Part shown: positions 1 through 7,837 of the stretch, in pieces
Numbering within the stretch: position 1 is the stretch's first letter
How the letters are laid out: each line of letters starts with the position of its first letter
DNA from: Acanthamoeba sp. SK_2022b
Taxonomy: Eukaryota; Discosea; Longamoebia; Acanthamoebidae
DNA length: 13,127 nt
Reading direction: 5' to 3'
Assembly (NCBI GenBank): GCA_027943245.1
Contig: JANDJZ010000926.1
Coordinates: 1 to 13,127 of the forward strand
Translations under genes and position numbers: made by a program
Notes under the pieces: model-generated
Databases searched by the model: none
The model's input: the letters and a program-made list of their open reading frames with translations, nothing else
What the model was told of the DNA's origin: nothing

Positions 1-74
<74 letters not shown>
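1..74. repeat. (TG)n microsatellite in COG2 intron
   Basis: An uninterrupted TG dinucleotide run apart from one TA at 37-38. It is followed at 75-80 by ATGCAG, which serves as the 3' splice site of a COG2 intron whose 5' part lies outside the window. Cys/Val ORFs across it are repeat artefacts. Confidence 0.95.
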
Positions 75-75
<1 letters not shown>

Positions 76-80
76 TGCAG

Positions 81-372
81 TCGCTGTGCGACGTCGCTGC
101 TTCCGCTGCGCGGGATCTCGCGAACCTACCGCCTCACCAACAAGCCGGTGCCGACCCGCCACTCCTACTACGTGCCCAACGTGCTCAAGCCCCTGCAGGT
201 GAACCACCAATCCGTGGACCCCCCCCGTTGGGAGCTCTCCTGGCTCATCGCTCTGATCTCTACTCCAGACGTTCCTCGATGAGAAGCGCGCCCACATATC
301 TCCGGCGGCGCGGCGCCTCTGGGCCGAGACTGTCCTCACCGCAATCTCGCAGAAGTGCGCCCTCCTCGCACG

Positions 373-417
<45 letters not shown>

Positions 418-955
418 CGGCACGCGCAAGTGGTGGCTTACCTGAGGCCGCAGGTACCACGAAATGAGCACGGAGCTGCTGGAGACCGTGGACAAGGCCG
501 AGAGCTACCTCAAGAAGTACTCCCCCTCCAAGGCGACGCAGGTACAGCCCCACGTGCTGCTGTTCATCAGGTCATTGCGTCGAGCTAACACGCATACGTT
601 CAAGACGGAGCCGGGCGAGATGACCGACAAGGACAAGATCGTGCGACAGCTTCTGCTCGACGTGCAAGAGGTAGACACCCTTCTTGCCCTGGCCCGGCGG
701 TTAGGCTTGTTCGCTAACGCAAGAGCGCGCGCGTCCCACACACGATACACAGTTTGGACGTCAGTTCAGTCACTTCAGCGACGTGGTGAGCAACGTCCAC
801 AGCTTCGGCCCGTACTCGCGCCTCCTCCAGTACATCTCCTCAACTGACAGGGTACAACCATCACCGCCCTTTTCCTCACCTCCCCACAACACCTGTGATG
901 TGTCCATGTTTGCTAACGGTACAACACAACACAGTTCAAGGCGCTGAGGGAGTAA
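81..955 (+). CDS. COG2: Conserved oligomeric Golgi complex subunit 2 (COG2), 3' part
   Basis: C-terminal part of COG2, a lobe A subunit of the COG tethering complex that captures retrograde vesicles at the Golgi. Exons read as 81-198, 269-354, 454-541, 605-670, 753-851 and 935-955 (TAA at 953-955). Introns are GT-AG, 63-99 bases, and every junction keeps frame; the Lys codon across 354/454 is split 2+1. The spliced product has family-like blocks: SRTYRLTNKPVPTRHSYY, then LTAISQKYHEMSTELLETV, then MTDKDKIVRQLLLDVQEFG, which matches the region known in animal COG2 as DDDKIRLQLALDVEYLG. It ends FKALRE. Intron 355-453 carries a CA microsatellite. The N-terminal half is missing because the window starts inside an intron, so the first exon's boundary is the least certain. 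The next gene starts 145 bases downstream on the same strand. The identification comes from remembered family motifs, not a search. Confidence 0.78.
374..414. repeat. (CA)n microsatellite in COG2 intron
   Basis: About 20 CA units inside the intron 355-453. On the coding strand this intron carries CA while the intron ending at 80 carries TG, so strand orientation is not fixed within the gene. Confidence 0.95.
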
Positions 956-999
956 AGAAGGCTGACTGCGTGAAAAAGAAGAGAAAAAGAGATTTAAAA

Positions 1000-1005
1000 A
1001 ATAAA
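1000..1005 (+). terminator. AATAAA polyadenylation signal of COG2
   Basis: AATAAA lies 45 bases after the COG2 stop, in an A-rich stretch (971-1030). It leaves under 100 bases for COG2 cleavage and the promoter and 5' UTR of the next gene. Confidence 0.5.
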
Positions 1006-1100
1006 AAGCGTAGAAAAGTTTATCATAAAAAAATCAGATAATCCACACAAGGCGCACAGTCGAGGCTTCTGATCTGTTGCAACAAGCAGAGCGTGAGGAT

Positions 1101-2699
1101 ATGGACGGAGCAGGGGGAGGAGGCAGCAGCGCTACGCCGGCGCCCACCAGCGGTGGCGAAGGCCTGCAGCATGAACAACAATTCGCGGGGGCAGGAGGCA
1201 CGTACGATCCCAGCAATCCCTACCTCTACACAGACGAAGCGGGCTACAAGTGGCAATGGGACCCCACCACCCAAGCCTGGCAACCTCAAACAGTACTCCA
1301 CCCAACTATTTGATTGAATTACTTGTTTTTTTGTATTTGATTATTTTCCTGTATTTAGAGCACGCCGTTTTATTGTTTTCTTATCCATTTATAATATGAC
1401 TTCATTCACATTTGTTTATTTGCAGGGACAGGACCAGCAGCCCGCTCTCGAGCAGCAGGTATACTTGGGTGACGACGACATCCCACCCATTCCCGCCGAG
1501 ATGGCCACCGCGACCTCGGCCACGCTGCCCGCCGCCGCGGCCGGGGGTCGCGGCAAGAAGCGAAAGGGCAAGGGCGGCCCGCCCAAGGCGCCCGGCAAGA
1601 CCACGACCGTCTACGTCAGCGGCCTGCCGTTGGACATAACCAAGGAGGAGCTCCTCCCCTTCATGGCCAAGTGCGGCATCGTGCGCAAGGACCCCGACTC
1701 GGGCGAGTACAAGGTCAAGCTCTACGAGGACGACCAGGGCCGGCTCAAGGGCGACGCCCTCGTCGTCTACTTCAAGCGCGAGTCTGTCGACCTCGCCATG
1801 CAGCTCCTCGACGAAAGCGAGATCAGACCCGGCTTTGTCGTTCGTGTCACCGAGGTACCACACACGCGCTCATTGCACGCACACATATGCTGACGTGGAG
1901 TGGCGTGGTGTGTCGTGAACGCGCGGTCCAGGCCAAGTTCGAGAGCAAGCCGGAGGAGCAGAAGGCCAGGCCAGCCAAGCCGGTCGGCAAGAAGAAGAAA
2001 AAGAAGAAGCCGCGCATCAACCAGGAGGACGAGCTCTCATGGGTAGAGTGGGAGACCCGGAGACATGTCATCATCAAGAATATGTTCTCGCCCGAGGAGG
2101 CCATCGTACGTTGCTTCCTCTCTCGCCTTCACCACATTCTTCTTCTGACTAGCATGATATTATTTCTTCTTCTTCTTCAGGGCGACGATGACTTCTATCC
2201 CGACCTCAAGGCCGATGTCCGAGAAGAGGTTGAGAAGTTTGGCGAGGTCGAAGTGCTCACCGTCTTTGAGGTGAGACTTTCCTGCTCGATTTTTATTTAT
2301 TCATAGTAACTTTTATTCACTTATTCATTATTTATTCATTGGAAATGCTAACAACACAACACAACACAACACAACAGCGTAATCCGGAGGGGGTGGTGGC
2401 CATCAAGTTCGTCGAGCCCGAGGCTGCCGTCAAGTACTGCACTCCTCTTCATCTCCCTCCCCTCAGTTCTCTCATGTTTTGACCGCCGTTCCGTTGTGCT
2501 GCTTGCCAGGTGCCTGGAGGTGATGAACGGGCGGTTCTTTGCGAAGCGACAGCTGGTGGCCGAGTGGTACGACGGGGTGACCAACTACAAGGTCAAGGAG
2601 ACCGAAGACGACCAGAAACGCCGACTCGACGCATTTGGCGATTGGCTCGAGAACCAGTCGTCCTCCGACGAAGACGACGACGATGACAACAACGCTTGA
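1101..2699 (+). CDS. HTATSF1: HIV Tat-specific factor 1 homologue (Tat-SF1/Cus2), U2 snRNP splicing factor
   Basis: Six exons: 1101-1292, 1426-1854, 1932-2105, 2181-2270, 2378-2433, 2510-2699. They total 1131 bases (376 aa) and close exactly in frame. Tat-SF1/Cus2 proteins bind U2 snRNP and the SF3B1 ULM through a UHM and help remodel U2 in the nucleus. Residues 48-61 hold the N-terminal YTDEAGYKWQWDPT element, like the DG.EYEWD element of Tat-SF1. Residues 105-122 are basic. RRM1 spans about 124-210 (RNP2 VYVSGL at 126-131, RNP1-like KGDALVVYF at 172-180). A run of seven lysines at 227-233 may be a nuclear signal. RRM2/UHM spans about 249-335, with an acidic helix around 266-281 and the Arg-x-Phe signature at 322-324 (R-F-F). 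The tail SSSDEDDDDDNNA is acidic but much shorter than the long acidic C-terminus of the animal protein. The start is the first ATG in frame with the conserved element. Confidence 0.88.
2351..2377 (+). repeat. ACAAC pentamer repeat ending at a 3' splice site
   Basis: Five ACAAC units run straight into the AG acceptor of the intron 2271-2377. There is no pyrimidine tract in the last 27 bases of the intron. A similar (ACAAC)2ACAG ends the last COG2 intron at 921-934. Confidence 0.85.
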
Positions 2700-3706
2700 G
2701 AAAGCAGGACTCTTTTGTTGAGAGTAATGCTCGCCCACTTTTCATCAAGCCTGCATACCCCACACTGACCCCCACTGCTCACTCTTCGACCATGAGTCCT
2801 CTCGTTTTTTTATTATTATTTTTTCTTTGCTTCTCGTGAAGACCATCGAGGAGACCAAGGCGAACAGCCCACAGCGCCTAGCGGTCTAATGTCCACCACC
2901 TCTATCTTCAAATGAGAGGTCCAGTCATTTTAAAATAGATTTTGATTACAAGTTTTAGCTCCTCAAAATAGGTTTTAACTCCAAATCTCTGCTTTTGCAA
3001 AGATAGCTTCAAGTTCTTTTGGGCACAGATCCAAAGATATCTCATATTAAAAGATATCAACGTATATATCCAGCATAACCTGTATTGAGTTGGCAGTTGT
3101 GGGTGTCATGGAGCACAAGCCATGTCATAAAGATGGTTTCAGTGGTGATGTCCTAGTTGATAGCAGTCAACAAGGTCAGGCTGTCCCCATCACCCTTACA
3201 CATTGATGAGCATAAAGATTTCCTGAATTTGGCAGCTCTGTTCCACTGGTGAATGGTGCCAAGCACAAACATGCAACATTGACTGCCAGTGGAAACATAA
3301 CAGTTGTCTACCCAGTATGCTTGCTTGTGCATAGTCTTGACATTGATATGCTGGCTTTTCCTTTCCAGGTTTGCAACCGATAATACATTGCTGGTGGCTG
3401 CTGGTGAGAATGGTTGAGTGACTTTCATTGGAAGATCATCAAGTGACTTTCAAAGAAGAAGAAGAAAAAGAAAAAAAATTAAAAAGGGTGATTTCGCTCA
3501 AAAGCAAGAAAGTGGTAAATGTCAATTAAGAAGGAATGCTCTACCTGGAAGTCAAGAAGTACCAGTAGCAAGCTATGATTAAACAGCCATAGAGTAGGGT
3601 CAACTGCTCAACATGCCAGCTTTGCTACTTTCTTTTGTGTTTTCTTCTTCCTTGCAAATACCCAAAAAAGCGCCAAGGCAGCAGTGAGCAGTGTTGTTGT
3701 TCGGAA
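2700..3706. other. Intergenic region with AT-rich island
   Basis: About 1 kb with no supported gene. 2700-2880 looks like 3' flank of the Tat-SF1 gene, with a T-rich stretch at 2804-2828. From about 2890 to 3620 the composition is clearly AT-richer than any neighbouring exon and loses third-position GC bias. The minus strand has one 91-codon open frame (3153-3428) with AT-rich codons unlike those of neighbouring genes. I do not recognise it; a faint likeness to the segment before a copia-type integrase (NVLSVANLERKSQHINVK) is too weak to call. A purine-rich tract lies at 3450-3490. The region may be an old insertion or fast-evolving spacer. Confidence 0.6.
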
Positions 3707-5907
3707 ATGGAGTGCAGCGATACGCCCATTGAGGCCGTTGGCCGCTCGGGCCTGACCGACTCAGCGCTGGCCCGGTCGCTTGCGGCCGAGGACGAGTTCG
3801 GCGTGAGCGACAATGACGGCTTGTCAGGTATATCTCCCCTCCACACGGCCACGTTGAGACTGCCTCATCGCGGGGGGCGAGCGCGTGCAGGCCTCGCGGT
3901 GAGCTGTCCCTATCTGGGGTGCTCGAGCGGGCGCGACGTCACCCTCGAACATTTCACTAGCCACGTGGCCACCCACCACACGAGCGCCAGCAACCACAAA
4001 TACGCTTGCCCCGTCTGCTCTCTCGCCACCGTACGTGCCCCCGCACACAGGCGTGTGCAAGCCTCCTGTCATACGGGGCCAATATCCAACTTTGCACTGG
4101 TGACTCGGCGTGATTACTGTGGCCCCAGGGCGAGTCGTGTACGGTGCACGACAACACTCACCGTAGCGCCAATCCTTGTGAATGCAACCCTTGTTCGGTT
4201 CTTGCCCAGACGGGTATGCTTAACGTAGTACCTTTTTCTTCTGGTTGCGTAGACTGCTGGAAAGCGGAATCATGTTTATAAGCACCTCTTCCTGCTCAGC
4301 CACGCCCAGCTCCAACCGAGACCGCTATAAGAAGCTCGTCGTGCAGCGAGTTCCAAGGTTGCCCGCGCGCCTCGGAAAGCTACCAGACTGGGCATCCCTC
4401 TTCGCGGCAGACCCGCCCCGGCCTGGGTCGTCCGAGACCAAGATAGTCCAGCCCTTCTGGACTAACATCATCGATCAGCTTCCAAGAAACAAGGTCATCC
4501 TTGTGGACAACCACAAGACGACCTCGTTTGGCTCCTGCAAGCCCGACATCGTTGGCTACCTCGCTGACCAGCCCCGTAGTGTGGCTCACATCGCGCTCAT
4601 CGGTGAGCTTTAGGCGAGACGCTCGGCTGGCAAGGATGATTTCGCGAAAGAAGACAAGGGCCATCTCGAATCCTTCCTCGAAGAACTACTCATCGACTAT
4701 CAGCCCTGGCGCTCGTCGATGTATGGGTTCCTCAGTGACGGCGTTTTGATCCAGTTCTTCATGCTCGTGGTAAAGCCGAAGATAGAGCTTTATGAAGGGA
4801 AGCCGATGCAGCTCGTCGGCGACGGAGCCCGGGGGTTAGCCACTCTGCTCGAGAGCCCGGACTACAACGGTCTCAAGGTCGAAATTGGTGGTGAGCCCGT
4901 CCACGTGGAGAGCTACCTAGGAAGCGGTGGCTCGGCAGTTGTCTTCTCCAGCAAGTACAACGGTACACTCATACAGCAGAGCGCTCTTTTTGAACATTGG
5001 ACCTGCTGCCTATTAAACATGGATGGATGTACATTGCTGATGAGTGCAGGAGAGGAGGTATTCATCAAGCGGTTCAATGAGGACAAAATCGCAGTCATGC
5101 ATCAAGAGTTGGCGAACTTGGACACTGTGGAAGTGCTGGGTGAACTGGTGCCGCGCGTTCTGGGCGTAGTGGGCAAAGTTCTGATACTGCAACCGGTCGG
5201 AGACAGGTTTGCGTCATCAGTGAACGATTTTGTATGATCACGGCCTGGCAGGCAACCCACCAATTAGCCTGCAACTGCGATGCTTGCTTACGAGCTCTTT
5301 TCAATCACCCACCAGGACCATGCGCTCGCCAATCGGGATGACTTTGTGCAGCTCATCAACATCCTCGAGCAAGCCCACAAGAGATGTGGCCTGGTCCACC
5401 GCGACGTCCGCTTGAACAACTTCTTCAGAATCAAGGGAACTACTCAAGTACATTGTCGCCTTCCTTTGTTGATGACGCCTGAGTAGTCCTCAGCTTGCTT
5501 ACCAGCACAACGATGTCCCCTGTCTCCCCACGATGACATCGTCGTAGGTGTTTCTCAACGACTGGGGCTCGGCCGCGGTGGCGGACGTGCTGACAGACTT
5601 CAACGGAGCCCTCCAGCACGCGCCCGACGAGATCCTGGACAGCTGGGAGAGCGGTGATCAGTACAAGCCGGCCTTCTCGCACGACCTGGAGATGGTGGTG
5701 CGGACAGTCTTCCACACCACCAACATGATGGCCTTCCACAAGATCGCGGCCGAGGTGAATGCCCAGAAGCTGCGCGCGTTCTGGGCTCATCATCTGGAGC
5801 CCGCCGTGTGGCAGCGCATGCTCCAAGCAGCGCAAGCCTGCCAATACGAAGCTCTCAAGGCTCTCATCTCCCAGCTTCTCCCCGGCCAGGTCGGACTCCC
5901 TCCTTAG
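3707..5907 (+). pseudogene. Zinc-finger / restriction-endonuclease-like / protein-kinase-like protein (Crinkler-related), disrupted
   Basis: Likely exons: 3707-3827, 3891-4030, 4129-4197, 4253-4962, 5050-5231, 5316-5447, 5548-5907; the edges at 4197, 5231 and 5316 are uncertain. ATG 3707 opens an acidic N-terminus. Exons 2-3 encode Cys/His fingers (CPYLGCSSGRDVTLEH..., then CPVC...CECNPC). Next comes a PD-(D/E)xK-like segment (KPDIVGYLADQ at about 4540, then GEL at 4602-4610), followed by GFLSDGVLIQFF and a kinase-like domain: glycine loop GSGGSAVVF, VFIKRF Lys (5067-5069), HRDVRLNN (HRD at 5397-5405) and DWG in place of DFG (5560-5568). Nuclease-plus-kinase fusions are known among Crinkler-type eukaryotic effectors and their relatives. 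Two breaks: TAG at 4611-4613 just after GEL, and a one-base frame difference between the finger-like reading at 4253-4327 and the nuclease frame. Either decay or assembly error could explain them. The kinase half is intact by eye. Confidence 0.62.
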
Positions 5908-5986
5908 CTGTTCTCAAGTACGTCGTCATCTGATTCTTTCAATGCTCCCTCATTATCGACAGAGTTAGAACTAGAACACGAGAACA

Positions 5987-6139
5987 ATGGCTGAAGGGGT
6001 TGAGCTGGACCGTGGCGGTATGTGGATCATCAAGAGGCACGAAGGCCACATCCGATCGGCAGCGGAGGAGATGAGGAGCGGCCGCGAGAGCTTCTTGAAG
6101 ATCGAAGGCGTCGCAGGCGCCTGCGGAGAGGAGGCGTAA
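5987..6139 (+). CDS. Small ORF, hypothetical, 50 aa
   Basis: An ATG in a favourable context (GAACAATGG) opens 50 codons ending in TAA at 6137-6139. The product starts MAEGVELDRGGMWIIKRHEG and is rich in Glu, Arg and Gly. It has no signal peptide, membrane segment or known motif. A perfect 5' splice-site consensus, GTATGT, occurs at 6018-6023, so this could instead be the first exon of a spliced gene, but no convincing downstream exon was found. It lies 80 bases after the kinase-like reading frame and may simply be chance in GC-rich DNA. Confidence 0.25.
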   Translation: MAEGVELDRGGMWIIKRHEGHIRSAAEEMRSGRESFLKIEGVAGACGEEA

Positions 6140-6381
6140 CTACGCTGATAACTACACAGAGCGAGGAGAACAACACGAAGTTACCGTTGGGGTTTGGTCC
6201 GGGCGAGGCAGACATGCGTCGCGCTGTTACCGGTGAAAAGATCACCACGGTGGGGATGAGCGGGGAAGAGGTTGGCAGAGCCCCGGTGGCTACTGGCGTA
6301 GATTGCGTAGTGCCCTTCTTTGCGGGAGCGGACACAGGCGAGGTCGAATGAGGAACAAAAGAGCGGAGGCGTTCGTCAGAC

Positions 6382-6399
6382 GCGGGAGCCGACTCCCGC
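6382..6399. repeat. Perfect 7-bp inverted repeat (hairpin)
   Basis: GCGGGAG and CTCCCGC flank a CCGA loop. No T-tract follows on either strand, and the site is about 480 bases beyond the MutY stop, so no function is assigned. Confidence 0.6.
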
Positions 6400-6691
6400 C
6401 ACACGCAGCATGCTTCCTCTTTCCCTTCCTGGTACTTGTACGCAGTTCCACGACAGCGACGCTGTAAGCCCTGGCCAGTGGCGTTGCGCCTGTGGTTGAG
6501 CTCCGTTGTGAAGGTAATACCCAACCACACAGCACGAGGAGGACGGAGGACAGCGATGATCACTCTTTTCCGCCATCTGTAGATCAGAAGATGCGCCCCT
6601 ACAAGATTGAACCGGCTGGAACGCCCTGTCCCCGTCAGGGCTAGTACTGGGACGGTGCCCGACCAAGGAGATGGAGACCAAGAGCTAGAGT

Positions 6692-6705
6692 ACTCAGTAC
6701 TGAGT
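6692..6705. repeat. 14-bp perfect palindrome
   Basis: ACTCAGTACTGAGT is identical on both strands. It lies in the 3' flank of the MutY gene. It could be a dimer-binding site or chance. Confidence 0.5.
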
Positions 6706-6880
6706 TCGGCAATGACTAGTCGCCCCGAGGTTCGTCAGGCGTCTCCCCTTCATTCTATTCGACGGCCGGGAGGAGCCAAGCTTCCAGTTCAACCATGGAC
6801 CATGTAGACCCTGCCTTTATCAAGCAAGCCTGTGATGCTGAGGGTCATGCCAGGCACTTGAATTATCTGCGTTGACCTTA

Positions 6881-7756
6881 TTATTCTTTCGTCTCGCATG
6901 TCGCCTTTGTGGTCTTCTTGTTGAAGAAGGCGGCGATGCTCTTCTGCTTTGTGCGACTGTCAGCGTTTGACTTGCGTCGCTCCTGCGGGGTCTTCTTCCG
7001 GCTGGCCTCGACCAGCGCGAAGCAGTTCTTCATGCCCTTGGGAATCGCCGCCTCCTTCAGCTCTTCCTCGCCCAGCCACCTCATCGTCGTCGCCGTCACC
7101 GGGCTCGTCTCTCCCTCCTTCTTCGCCGTCTTCGTTATCTTGGCTGCTTTCCTCTTCCTTGTCGCCGGCTTGGTCGTTCGCTTCTTCGCCGCAGCCTCTG
7201 CCTGCTGCATTGGCGGCGGCTGCCATCGAGCATCGTCCTCGCCGCCGGTGGCGGTCGTGATACGCAACCACTCGACGTCGTAATAGTGCTTGATGTGCGA
7301 GAACAGGAACGTCGCCTCGCCCACGTGTGTCCTCTCCACTTTGACCTCCCCCGACTCGCCGTCGCCACGCATGGCCCGACAGACGGGGTGGTCCTCCCCG
7401 AGCAGTTGGGACAGGTAGTCGTCGATCGCACGCTCGGCCTGCGCTCGGGACACGTCGCCAATGCCGTCGTCCCCGTCCACGGGCTGCTTGGGTCCCAGGT
7501 TGACCGACGGGAAGTCCCACAGCGACGCCAGCAGGCCGTCGGCGGGCCGCTGCACGAGAAGGAACGACGAGCGGCCGCCGACGACGCGGCGCTCGAGCAC
7601 GCACACGACGACGGCCTCCTCGCGCTGCTTGGCCTTGGGAGGCTTGTAGGGGTAGCGGGTGACGCTGGCTGCGGTCGGGTCGTCGCTCCCACTGCGCGCC
7701 GCCGCGCGCTCCTCCGCAAGGGCGAGGCAGTGCGAGGAGACCGGACATATCTGTGT

Positions 7757-7837
<81 letters not shown>

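Larger units (their letters stand above)
6140..6880. other. Intergenic region, nothing convincing
   Basis: About 740 bases downstream of the minus-strand MutY gene. Several open frames of 80-177 codons overlap each other on both strands, but none shows a recognisable motif, splice logic or coding bias. It includes the inverted repeats listed separately at 6382-6399 and 6692-6705. No tRNA-like box A/box B pair was seen. Confidence 0.5.

Noticed and set aside
1402..1863. 153-codon minus-strand ORF
   Set aside because: Antisense shadow of RRM1-coding exon 2 of the Tat-SF1 gene; no motif.
3153..3428. Minus-strand 91-codon ORF with faint copia-like wording
   Set aside because: Only a short, loose resemblance; no integrase, reverse transcriptase, LTR or tRNA primer site was seen. 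Kept only as part of the AT-rich island.
3824..4157. Minus-strand ORFs over the zinc-finger exons
   Set aside because: Shadows: the plus strand shows paired Cys/His motifs and GT-AG introns that keep frame.
4603..4634. A 32-base intron removing the TAG at 4611
   Set aside because: It is shorter than any other intron here, and joining 4602 to 4635 immediately gives a TGA stop.
6022..6563. Overlapping ORFs on both strands (109 and 177 codons)
   Set aside because: They are mutually exclusive, with low-complexity Arg/Pro/Ser composition and no recognisable domain or exon logic.
6720..6780. Possible tRNA (GGTTCG box-B-like string at about 6731)
   Set aside because: The match to box B is incomplete; no box A, acceptor stem or cloverleaf could be paired around it.
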